Part shown: positions 1 to 11,144 of the stretch, in pieces
Numbering within the stretch: position 1 is the first letter of the stretch
How the letters are laid out: the number at the start of each line of letters is the position of its first letter
Origin: Paragordius varius
Taxonomy: Eukaryota > Nematomorpha
Length of the DNA: 64,000 nucleotides
Direction: 5' to 3'
Assembly: GCA_964247055.1 (NCBI GenBank)
Contig: OZ176052.1
Span: 4,898,001-4,962,000 of the forward strand
Position numbers and translations under genes: made by a program
Notes under the pieces: model-generated
The model's input: only the letters and a program-made list of their open reading frames with translations
What the model was told of the DNA's origin: nothing
The model's database searches: none

Positions 1-1883
1 GTTCCATAAACCTAAAAAGTTTAAATTTATTTTTTTGTATATTATAAATTCAATGAACTTAAATGGATTTAGAAATATTTTATGCAATTATTTGAAATGC
101 TAACCATTTCTTTTCGGGTATCGGTCTAGGTACTGCATTAACCCGACAAGGGTAATGAGGTTGACCAGAAATATTTTTACCCAACACTGAACCAACTATA
201 TTGAGTGGAAATATCACAAAAAAGCAAATTGAAGCAACGGCAATCTACAAGGAGATTAGAATAGGTTTATTTTTTAACTGTGATATATATTATAAATAAA
301 TACCAAATATCCAAGCCTTTCAAAATTCAAAGTAAAATAGAAACTGTAAAAAATAACTAGATTGTTTTTCAATATATTTATAAAATAATGATTATATTAA
401 CGCTAAAATTGAAAAATATTATTTAGGCAAATTGTTAGTCTTATAATTATGATTAATTTTAAACAACTAAAAAGTTACCATGGACACAAAGGGAATACTC
501 TTAGACGCATGATAGTAAAGGGAGAAAAAATTGATGAAAAACGCCGTACCGCACACTAGATTAGGGAATAGGAATGTTGAAAAGAGCATTTGACGAACCC
601 AATTTTTCCCTAATTAATATATTTATATATACCATTTACAGTTCAAATTCACCCTTAAATTCAAATTCACCCTTGAACAATTCAAATTACCTTTGAACAA
701 TTCAAATTCACCCTAAAATAAATTATGGGTTTAGGTTATATATTACCTATATTTTTTTATATTTTTTTAAAAAAAATTGTATGCAATCGAAACAATGAAA
801 AAATAATATACTTTGCCATAAAAATATATTTAATTTTAATGATGAATTATAATAGACTGAAATTTCATAATTTATTTTTAGGGTGAATTTGAATTGTTCA
901 AGGGTAAATTTGAATTGTTTAAGGATGAATTTGAACTGTAAATGGTATTAATATATTGCAATTTAAGTAAATTATTTAACATCAAAATTCCATTTTTTAA
1001 ACTAATGAGAACATATATACCGCCATTTTTGGTATACAAGCTTGTTCCAATATAACCGTTGATTGGTGAAGTGATTGAAAACAAGAAAATAGCTGTGCTT
1101 AACAATGAAGCCCGTCTTTGAAAAACATAACAAAAATAGATTATATTTATATTATTTTGTTCAGTTTTAAGTACATTAACTGCTAAAATATTATAATAAC
1201 GTTTGTATACAAAATTTTATGATACGGAAAGTAAATTTATATTTTAAGTTAAAACAATATTTATCCATTCTTTATATAAAACTAAAAATTAAAGTTTTAA
1301 TCCAAAAATAACATTATAATTCGACTAAAATCTCTGTTAATTTATTATGACTAAAAATGCAACTATAAAAATTATTTTATTTTCTTGTTTCGCATGTTTA
1401 CTCCATAATTATTATTAACAAACATTACGTTATAATTTGACTAGGATGCTTCAATTATAATCATTTGAAAAAAACAAATGAAAATGTAAACGCAAAACAT
1501 ACTCAGTATAAAGTTCGCCCAGTATGGCAAATAGGATTAAAAGTAATGAGACAGTACATAATTGCACACCCGAACCAATGAGTGATGAAAAAAAGGTGTT
1601 GTGTCTAACAGGTCGAAACACATCTCCATGGATTTGTTTCCAACCATACTCATCGCCCAAATCTTTCTCCAAGTCGTCTAATTCATCGTCTTTACTGTAC
1701 CTTGCATAATCCTACAATAATACAACAAATTTGCAAAAATTATCTTTATAATTAGAAATAGCAATATTATTGGATAAATTATATTAAAATATGTTCTAAC
1801 AGTTTTTGCGTGAATTATTAAAATTGGTAAAAATATGATACTTTTAACCAAAAAGTATTATTAATCGGCATAAAATAATTAAA

Positions 1884-1921
<38 letters not shown>

Positions 1922-3955
1922 GAACTGCTTTTTATGTCGTAAATTAAATTAGAGAGGATATTTTGCAGAAATCTTAAAACACTATTATATAAGATGTAAA
2001 ATACATAAAAATTCTATTTTAAACATATTATACGTATCAACGATCGGAATAAATTCGGAAGATGATATCAAATATAGGATACATAGAGTTTTGCTTACGT
2101 GCAAATATGAATTTGGAATTTTTTTAAAAATATTGAATTAAATATATCAATATCTATTGCATCGTTACAAACGCTTTTTTAATACAGAGTTAAACTGACT
2201 TTGTGTGAAAAAAAACTAAGCGGGTGCAAAAAACTATATTGAATAACTGTTCCTTTAAAACATATATAGGCAAACCGCTTTAAATGTAAAACACGGCGCA
2301 AAAAATTGGAATATTGCAAAAATATGGAATAAAACCGCTTGTGAGTGGAAGACAAGGAACCCAATATATTTTACAATAAGCATTACTATTAATTAATAAA
2401 TGTAAATTAACTAGCATTGGTGGGTATAAAATGTATATAAAACTATTTTTCCATTAAAACGTACGCAGTAAAACCGATTATGTGGAAACACCACGGGTGA
2501 ATATTTAAATGTTAATTGTTTGGCATAAAATATATACCCTTTTTCAGCAAAATCCGCACATAAAAGTTTTTTGGGATAGTAAAATATGAAGAAAAATATT
2601 ATAAAAGGTTAAAAAACAATTTGTCATCCTAAAATAAGATAATTAGAGGAATTTAAAAAATATAATCGAGAATATTTTGTACATTTATATTATATATATA
2701 TATATATATCTTTATATGATTTAACAAAAATTAAAATATGTATTTGTTTTCTAGATAAAAATTTTCAATGTGACATATATATATATATACTTTTATTATA
2801 TGATTGTTAAAAATATAATTAACTCGAAAAGTTTTTTCAAAAACTAATAAAAGTTATTACTTTGCGGAGAGTTCGCATAAGAATCATACTGACCAATCCC
2901 ACCAAAAACACAACCATCATGAATGAATTGAATATTGAAAACCAATGGATCTATCATACAAAATTTGTGGATATGTTAATTAAGAATTTTTTCACCCAAA
3001 ATTTGCACTAATGAAAAAATAATTAAATTCATACCCGGTGTTGGAAAAAAGCATGGTCAAGATATTTATTGAAACGGTCTTCAAACGGAATATCTGAAGG
3101 TATCCAATTAACCTTATTATACATATGAAAACATATAACTAACGGAAGTTTAAAATGCATAAAAAAGTTATATGCTAGATTTTATAATATAAAATAAATA
3201 ATCAACTAAGGCATATATAAATCTGTAAACATTGATTATTTTGATATAAAAAAATAATAGGTTACACCTACTTCATAAGTGAAATTGATTGATTTGCCAG
3301 GCAAAATTTGTTCCTTGTTCAGACTGGTTAAATTTACATCGACTATACGTTGGCCATTATAACCAATATCAAACTTTTTATGGGTCCACAAATAAAAACT
3401 TCGATATTCGTCTCTCTCACCAACGATTCCTTTTAAAATTCAGTAAAAAATGTATCATAAACAAGATAAAAAATAAAATATTACAAAACATATCTTGAAA
3501 GATCAGCTATATAAAAAATTGTATTTTTAAATATCCCAAAGAATAAATCTTTTACTGAACTTACCCCAAATCGGTAAATCATCCAAATACATTTGGTACC
3601 AAAAATTTTGTAAAATCGCCTTGGCAAATTGTTTATAATCATCTTCGCTAAGATCTCGAATCTGACATACAAATTTGGTGGGTGTGTTTTCTAAAAAGAG
3701 CAATATATTTATATGATTTTTAGATTAAATAAATAAAAATTTCCTACCCATAAAATGAATATGCATCCCACTCAATTCCAGGTCGTACCCTTCCAACTTT
3801 TCTGCAAAACTTTGTGCATATTCCTGTTCGTGCTTGTCGTCTGCCGAGGGTTCGGGACGACAAAAAGGATATTGAAAATATTTGTAGGTTTCTTGCCTAT
3901 TGTGATATGGACTTAATGTGTTAACGTATAAAACGACTTCTTCATCTGGTTGATA
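1..3955 (-). CDS. TM9SF3: Transmembrane 9 superfamily member 3 (nonaspanin), 3' end off window
   Basis: Multi-pass Golgi/endosomal nonaspanin; the family is linked to sorting of membrane proteins. Ten exons read on the minus strand with matching phases: 3748-3955, 3565-3690, 3272-3429, 3035-3112, 2861-2950, 1503-1711, 1021-1115, 479-609, 105-244 and 1-11 (cut by the window edge). Segments seen in order: luminal [42 protein letters not shown], the first membrane helix after [11 protein letters not shown], the cytosolic [17 protein letters not shown], then the helices [18 protein letters not shown] and [21 protein letters not shown]. These fit TM9SF3 better than TM9SF1, 2 or 4 as I know them. 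The exon with the start codon and signal peptide was not found; the first exon seen begins at the YQPDEEVV segment, and a further exon must lie above 3955. The last exons, with the C-terminal helices, are off the left edge. Introns run from 57 bp to 1.1 kb. Confidence 0.95.
628..949. mobile_element. Foldback MITE, family A, copy 1
   Basis: Long inverted repeat whose arms start ACCATTTACAGTTCAAATTC and contain several tandem versions of a roughly 20-bp unit of the type TTCAAATTCACCCTTGAACA. The left arm is at 628-715 and the right arm at 880-949. It lies inside a TM9SF3 intron. The flanks are TA-rich, so the target duplication is probably TA or TAT but cannot be fixed. Non-autonomous; no coding capacity. 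Other copies are at 10151, 40684 and (half) 19150. Confidence 0.8.
1886..1918. repeat. (TA)n microsatellite
   Basis: About 16 perfect AT dinucleotides inside the large TM9SF3 intron (1712-2860). Shorter TA runs occur at about 2689-2709, 2776-2788 and 27267-27281. Confidence 0.95.
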
Positions 3956-6900
3956 CTACATTGCATATAAAAAAATTATTTACTGTGTGACTAATTCGGT
4001 TTGAAGATATGGGTAAAGTAAAAAATAGTAAAATTAAATAGCTATATAAAAGTCCCATAAATTCTTAAGAGACGTATGCTCAATACATATTATCCACTAA
4101 ACATGTGAAAAATATGCACGTTCCGTAAATAAGGAAAGTAATAATTTCCACTGAACAGAAAATATATCATTATTGATTATATTATCATAGATATATTTTT
4201 AAAATTATATACATAATATATAGTATAGATAAAATTCAATAGGAAATCTTTTATTATATCAATGATATTAGAAATTTATTACATTTTTACCAAATTATTC
4301 AAAAAATAATTTTTCGCATCTTTTATCACCTTTCGGTACGAGAGAGTAAAGGGTAATTTATCTATTTCAGAAAATTGCGCACATTTTGTTTAAAATATCT
4401 TTCGTGGCCCAATACTTAATTCAAAAAAAATCACTGAAATATCAACTACATATATAAACAAAACATTGTAATAAAATTTTAAATGTGGCCATAAGCCTTA
4501 AATTTTTAAAGTTGTTAAAATGGGCCCGTTCTCTTAAATAAAATCAACTCCCGAGATTGCTTTGTAAAAATTAAATATACATATATGCTAAATTTTCATA
4601 TCGAAATTTTTTGCAAAATGCATATTGGCAAATATTTAACATAATCAATTAATATATTGACATTAATTGTTTCTAAATTCTGGGGAACGACAAAGACGAG
4701 CATCATTAGACTTCATGACCTTTTGGAGTAGTTTTATATTCCAGAGCGATCTAAAATTTGATCTTATAAAAGTATTTAAGGTATAAGGCCAAATTAAATA
4801 TGCTTTCTTTAGCTTTTAGGGGACTAATACAAATTTTTTTTAGCACTTCGATTAAATTTACATTTAAGTTGATATTTTCAAAAAACTACAAAAAGAAACG
4901 GTTCCAATTTAAATTTATGCTTATTTCTTATCAAAAATTATATAAATAAGCCAAAATAAATAAAATTTAGTTTTGAAAAAAAGCTTGTATCAAAGCACTG
5001 GACGCCATTTTATTTTAAAACATTTTTGCAAAATATCGGTTTATTTGAATCTAAGCCTATTATTTAGTCATTTTTATTAAAATCACAATTAACATTGATA
5101 TAAAAAGAAAAAGTGGTATATTTTGCATTATTTTTATATTTGGCTTATGCATTCATGTGATGTTGGCTAATTTTTTATCTTTAGGTTTACCTCTAAATAA
5201 GTAATATCAAGTGAATAATTTTTTGTTTATATTTCGGTTCATTAATGGTATTTAAGTGCAAACTTTTGCAACGGTTTCAATTTATTTCATATTTTTGAAA
5301 TATTTTATTTTAAACAAGCCTATATCTTACTACCCCAATTTGAATCGTAGACTGAAATGAATGTGTTGTATCCAAGCGTTAAAATACTAGAATTGACTTT
5401 AAAACAGTAATATTTTTACAAGATTCTGGGATATAAAACGACTCTAATATGTCATCGAGACAAAACAGTGAAAAGCTCAAGAAGTGTTACATAGTAAAAG
5501 CTTTTTTTATAATATCGAGCGTTTTTATACCATTTTTAGTATGAAGTATGCAACAAAATTTTGATAAAAATTGAATTATTGAGCAAATGCAATTTTTTAA
5601 AAATATGATTTAAATTTTTTAATTCAAAATTGCATTCGTTTAAGAGAACTCCATTTTAGAAGGCAAAAAATTTGGAAATTTTGAAGTTCACAGCTAAAAT
5701 AATTTTTATCAAAAATATTGTTTTCTTTCTTAAATGCAGTATATCACATATTTTAATTATATTTTTTGAGGACCATTTAGCTTTACCAATAAATTTATCA
5801 TTGGCCAATAATATTCATTTATAAAATTTTGATGCAATATGCACGAAACCTTACTGCCAAATATTTTGGTTCAGTTAAATAGCTTAAAAATTTAGCTGAC
5901 ATTCACTATTGGGATAGTTTTCTGCTCGGGTGCTATTTTACAGAGATAATTCTTATAGTAAATATTTTAAAATATACATTCTAGGCGGCTTCACTTTTAA
6001 AAATATACAAAAAACCTCGCCTAAATTTTTTTGAAATTTGGTATCGCTAAAAAACTGACAAAAACAAGATATTTACGGCTTAAATAGAATCAACTTTTAA
6101 AGTTAAAAAGAAAATTTTTTTAAATTGACCCGCCGTCCAAAAAGGTCACATATGAAAGGAGGCTCATATACATTTTATTGATTAATATGGCCTTTTTGAT
6201 GAATTGTGCAAAAAATATTTTAAAAGTTTTGAAAATATCCTCATTATCCTTTATTTTAATTATCTAGAACGCAAATAAATATTATTATCGTAAAAATACA
6301 TTAATTCAAATTTGAGTGCATATGATTACATTAATACAGTATGAAAACTATTAATTTTTATCATATTTTAAACTCGATACATAATTAAAAAATCAAAGCT
6401 TCATCCAATATAGATGAATGATTGGTTATTATATATTTTAGCATACGTTTATATTAATATTTATTACAGCCATGGCGTGCCAAAAAAATTCAATAAGTGT
6501 CCGTTTATAAAACAAAGAGTGTATCGTTTCCATAAACATTTTTCAAAGCCATAACTGATAAGTAATATTCTTATTTTTTTCTAATGCTAAAAAAGAGTTG
6601 GTAATTAAACTTCTAAATCAAATTTTTGATATGTTAGCTAAAAATCAAAAATAAGATAAACTAAAAAAAATGCTTCACCCAAAGAGGATTATACACGCTT
6701 ATCTAGCTTGTTTAAAATAATTTTTTGTCATTTTATTGAAGTTTCGAGTTTAATTGGAAAAATGTTGACAAGGTTTTAGTTCGAAAAAGATATACAAAAA
6801 TAGCAAAAACAATAAATCGTAATAATTTAATAGTCTATTCTATAAATATCCGTCTCAATGCAATTACTATTAATTTTTGAGAATTTATATTTTTTGTCTT

Positions 6901-6995
6901 TATACGTTCAAATATTTATAATTTAATTGTAACCTTATTTTTGATTGTTTAATCACTCAATAAATATATTGGCTTAAAATTAATAAGTAGTTTAG
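3956..6995. other. Gene-poor AT-rich stretch between TM9SF3 and the BACK-domain gene
   Basis: No open frame or exon that I can defend. The missing TM9SF3 signal-peptide exon (minus strand) and, if it exists, the BTB exon(s) of the downstream BACK gene (plus strand) should lie here, since the two genes are transcribed away from each other. Neither could be identified. The sequence is dominated by A and T homopolymer runs. Confidence 0.5.
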
Positions 6996-8769
6996 ACAAT
7001 GCAAATAACTTTAGAAGAATTATCCATATACTATGCACGCTCTGATACTTTGGATCCCAATTTATCCACATTTGTATTTCGATACCTACTTGATAAATTC
7101 GATGAAGTGTCCGAAAATTATAGAGAATCTTTCACTCAAATCCCCATTCAAAAAATGCAACAACTATTGAGTTCTGATGAATTGCGGACTAAAAGTGAAA
7201 TGAACGTTTTCCGAGCAGCTGCGAATTGGCTAAATTTTGATTTTTCGACCCGGTCAAAATACGCCTATCAAATACTCCAATATGTCAGAATGACCCATAT
7301 TAAACCTTGGGAAATTATTGTCCATATTGCTTCACAAAATCATCTATTTCAAAGTGCGAACTGTGTGAAATTGCTTTACAACGCTATGGCATATCATGCA
7401 TTAAATCCAATTACAACATCCGGAATAAATGGTAAGCGTTACAAAATATATTTCATAGAGCAGGGGACCAATGGCTTCGCAGGCCGCATTTTCGACTCAC
7501 AGAAAACAGGCCGCCCGCATTATATAACGCACACGAATAAATATATTAATGTATTTTCATGGAACTGAAAAGAAGCATTACAATCCGATATAACTACTAA
7601 ATGTTTTAATTTTTGTTCATTCCGTTGGTAAAATTTGGAAATAAATCTATTTTTCATGCCACCCGCCAAAAAATTTACAAGATTATTTATTCGGTTAATG
7701 GTTAGATTTTATACACTAAATAGCGTGTTGGGCCTTCTTATTATAGAGTGTCAGATTTGTGGGTGCCTTTTGTACATTTGATGAAACTCGATTTTTAATA
7801 GAGGTGATTTGCATTCAAAAAAAGATTAGGATCCGATTTTTTTAAAAACAGTTGTTGGTATTGCTATAACTTTTTAGCTCAAATTCAAATGCCCCAAAAT
7901 ACATATTAAAAAAAGCTCTGCTAGCAAGCCCTTAATTTTGCCGATAACATTTTAATTATAAAACTAGTGACTTAGAACAACACTACCAAATTTCATGAAA
8001 TTCAAAGCGTTGTAAATCAAAAAAATTTGAGATAAAATATAGATTAATAGTTATTTCTATTGGGATAACTCTCATCACACATAAAAATAAAATAATACTT
8101 AAAGGATTAGTCTTTGGACTCACGACATCATGAAAATATATAATATTAATTTGATATGTTTAAAATTATTATGCAATTATAGATGGCATTCAAAATCAAT
8201 CATCATCTAATTCCAATGGCAGAAGCCCATCTTCAAGTCACGATAAAGCGTGTCCTAACGATACTATAACCTATTTGCAGAAAGTTATATGCAAAGAAAA
8301 AGTTCGATGTCCAAAATTATTTATTCCAGACATAACACCAATTATAAATTTAGCATCGAATGGTGACACAAATACAATATATAGCAATAATAATAATAAT
8401 TATATCATGTCCACTCCATATAATTACAACAACAATGGTCCTGGTTACCCAATAATCAATCATCTAGCAACGTATACTAATCAATTACCTATTTTTCAAT
8501 CTTTTCAATCGAACAATAATGTACCTTACACCAACAATAGGAATAAAGTACCTTGCTATAATTTTAGATATAACAATTTGAATGCCCAATCTATTTACAG
8601 AGGTGATCATTTCGTACAGAACAACAATAAACCATATACGAAAGATGATCCTACATTCATTAGTGAGGTGAAGTTGGTTAAAAACAGGAATGATAACAAA
8701 AATCCTAATGACAAGAATAATGGTGATTTAAATAATAATTTTAATGTTCAATATTTTACATCGTTTTAG
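6996..8769 (+). CDS. Kelch-like protein with BACK domain and Asn-rich tail, no kelch repeats
   Basis: Two exons, 6996-7431 and 8183-8769, joined in phase 1 (donor G|GTAAGC, acceptor TTATAG). Exon 1 carries a BACK domain, the helical adaptor that links BTB to kelch repeats in cullin-3 substrate receptors: YLLDKFDEVSENYRESF, then IPIQKMQQLLSSDEL, SEMNVFRAAANWL, and LQYVRMTHIKPWEI, ending near YHALNP. The spacing is that of KLHL proteins. Exon 2 encodes about 195 residues rich in Asn, Tyr, Pro and Lys with no kelch blade. ATG at 6999 is the first Met. A good acceptor (TTTAG) sits just before it at 6995, so this may be an internal exon with an unrecognised BTB exon upstream. If 6999 is the true start, the protein lacks both BTB and kelch and could not act as a normal cullin-3 adaptor. 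The domain call is firm; the function is inference. Confidence 0.75.
7461..7545 (+). mobile_element. hAT-type element, left end, inside the BACK-gene intron
   Basis: Begins CAGGGGACCAATGGCTTCGC and continues AGGCCGCATTTT, matching the left terminus of the hAT family seen at 9651, 20003 and 32775. It starts 30 bp into the intron. The right end is not recognisable, so the copy is truncated or strongly decayed. Confidence 0.55.
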
Positions 8770-8898
8770 AGAAAATTATTGTGAATACGTAATAAATGTT
8801 TTAGCTGAAACAACCATGCTGTAAATTACATAAAATTGTCAGATATTGATTGATTGTGGCTTTGGTAATGTGCGTAATTAAAACCAAATCCAAAACTA

Positions 8899-9392
8899 TA
8901 CCATTTGCACTTCAAGAGTGTCCTTGAACACTTCAAGTTGGTCCTTTGACTTTTTTGTTTTCTTGTTAACTTTTATCAATCAGATCGTATATCATTCAAT
9001 CTATTTTATCGTTTTTAACCTATTTTTTTAATTTTAACATAAATTTTAAATCGATATCAACTTTTAATCATTCACAAACCGTATATCTTTATTAATTTCT
9101 TAAAACTATTTTGGATATTTATAAGATATAAAACGTAATAAAAAAAATATATAAGTTTTCTGGGTTATTATTAACAATTATTCATTTAAAACAACAAAAA
9201 GTTAATAATTTTGTTAAATTGGAAAAAAATTAGTTTAACACAAAAAAGTGAATTGAATAAAAAATTTAATTTTTAAATGTATAAATATATATCAATTAAA
9301 GAAAATTAGGTAAAAAAATGAATTTAAAAATTATGGTTAAATTAGAGGACCAACTTGTAGTGGTCAAGGATACTCTTGAAGTTCAAATGGTA
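8899..9392. mobile_element. Palindromic MITE, family D
   Basis: Inverted repeat with arms of about 46 bp. The left arm begins TACCATTTGCACTTCAAGAG; the right arm, read in reverse, begins TACCATTTGAACTTCAAGAG. Both continue to GTTGGTCC. The interior is AT-rich and non-coding. It shares the terminal TACCATTT with family A, so the two are probably related. It lies 130 bp downstream of the BACK gene. Confidence 0.8.
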
Positions 9393-9650
9393 TATTACAT
9401 GTAGGGTTAAATCAAATTTCTCAATTGGCCTGATTTCTGATGCGTAATACTAGTTTTTTAGATAAAGTGGCGCAAAAAACTATATTGCTTAAAAGTCATA
9501 TAAAATTACAAAAATATGTAATGCATCTTGATTAATATTAGTTTTTCAAAAACAAAGTAGATTTAAAAATTTGGTAATTTCTAAATTGTGTAAAAAGTAA
9601 CGAAAAAATATGGTATATTTAGTTTCGGCAAAGTTGTTATATGTATAAAA

Positions 9651-9881
9651 CAGGGCTGTCCAACATAAATAGCTTCGCAAGCCGCATTTTTGGATCAAAA
9701 AATCCGGCGGTCAAATATTTTTTTTAAATCTCTTCAAGTAAAATTTCTGGTGCCAAAATTCCGAGAGTTTTATCAGAAGGTTTGATTAAGAAAGTAATTT
9801 TTTTCAGATTTCGTAATTTTTTTTAAATTTGTTGCAGGCTTCAGAAATATTTTGGAGTGCCGCATGCGGCCCTCGACTTGC
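9651..9881 (+). mobile_element. hAT-type non-autonomous element
   Basis: The left end is CAGGGCTGTCCAACATAAAT followed by AGCTTCGCAAGCCGCATTTT. The right end has GCCGCATGCGGCCCTCGACT, a decayed version of the terminal inverted repeat. No clear 8-bp duplication survives at the flanks. No open frame. Confidence 0.65.
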
Positions 9882-10150
9882 GTAAGTAAATAACGTTGAT
9901 TTAAGATATAGAAATACTGAAATTCAGCCAAGTATTAACTAGATTTTATATGTCCTAATTTGCTCTAATCAAATTTTTTACTTTGAAAATAATTTTTTTT
10001 ATATTTTATTCACTAAGGCTTTCAGCTATTTTGTAGGCACTGTGCCTCAATTAGCAGAGAAAATATTTTATTCGAGATATTAGTAAGAATTCAATATTAT
10101 AACAAACATTATAAAAAAACTATAATTTAATACATATAAATAAATATATG

Positions 10151-10455
10151 TGCCATTTAAAATTCAAATTCACCCTTGAACAATTCAACTTCACCCTAAC
10201 AATTAAAGCCCTTTAACAATTTAAATTCACCCTAAAGATAAATTATGTTTTTTCGGCTATAATATATATCTTTAGGGCATGGTTTATATCAGTATTGTTT
10301 TATTTTTCAAGCATTTCATTTTATAAAAATTCAAAATAATATAGGTAATTTTTTATCTCAAAAAAACTAACAATTTATTTTAGTTGAACCTGAATTGATC
10401 AAAGGTAAATTTATATTGTTCAAGGGTGATTTTGAATTTTTCAGGCGTGAAAATG
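10151..10455. mobile_element. Foldback MITE, family A, copy 2
   Basis: The left arm TGCCATTTAAAATTCAAATT is followed by repeated TTCAACTTCACCCT units. The right arm, from about 10380, carries the inverse (GAATTGATCAAAGG, TTGTTCAAGGGTGA). More diverged than copy 1 at 628. Confidence 0.7.
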
Positions 10456-10990
10456 ATATATAAACATTTAAGGTGTTTTATCCCAGTGATTTAATGTATT
10501 TAATATAAATTTACGTGTAATTTTCTATTAAAATATAATAATTGAATAACTTTCTCTAGATTTATACTCTAAAATTCGAATGAACCACAAAAAAAGTTTA
10601 AAACAAATAGTTAATTTACAATCATAAATTATTTAATTTGTTGCCAAAATGAATTCATGCATTTTAAAATAATGATTTTTCTAATCATAAAATAATATAT
10701 GCATTTTTGAATTTTAAAAGTTCCAAAAATATATGACGAAAACCAATTTAGCATGTTACAATAATTAAAATATTATTAAATTAAAGGCTTAAAAGCTGAT
10801 TGTATATATTTAATTTGACCCACTATGGATGTTTTTTAAGATATTTTGTGTACTCACTCTGGGCGGCTTAACCGCTTAAAAAAATAATAAAATTTTAAAA
10901 TCTAAAATAAATCTTTATAAAAATCTGCCTAGGGCTGACTGTAAGGGAAAAAATAAGAATTCATACATAAATACTAATATTGCAACCAAC

Positions 10991-11144
10991 TACAGTATGA
11001 CTAAGTAATTGCTAGAAAGTTATTTATTATTGCCAAATAGTATATACAACAAAGGGCAGTATTATTGGTTAATAATAGCAAAAGGTGAAAAATATTTGGC
11101 AATAATTAATAACTTTCTAGCAATGTACACTTACTCATACTGTA
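10991..11144. mobile_element. Palindromic MITE, family C, copy 1
   Basis: Near-perfect inverted repeat with ends TACAGTATGACTAAGTA and TACTCATACTGTA, each joined to the family core TTGCTAGAAAGTTATT and TTGCCAAATAG. A short central loop contains GGGCAGTATTATTGG. Other copies are at 37271, 41443 and (Helitron-interrupted) 56678. Confidence 0.85.

Noticed and set aside
1524-1709. Plus-strand 61-codon frame
   Set aside because: Antisense shadow of the TM9SF3 exon at 1503-1711.
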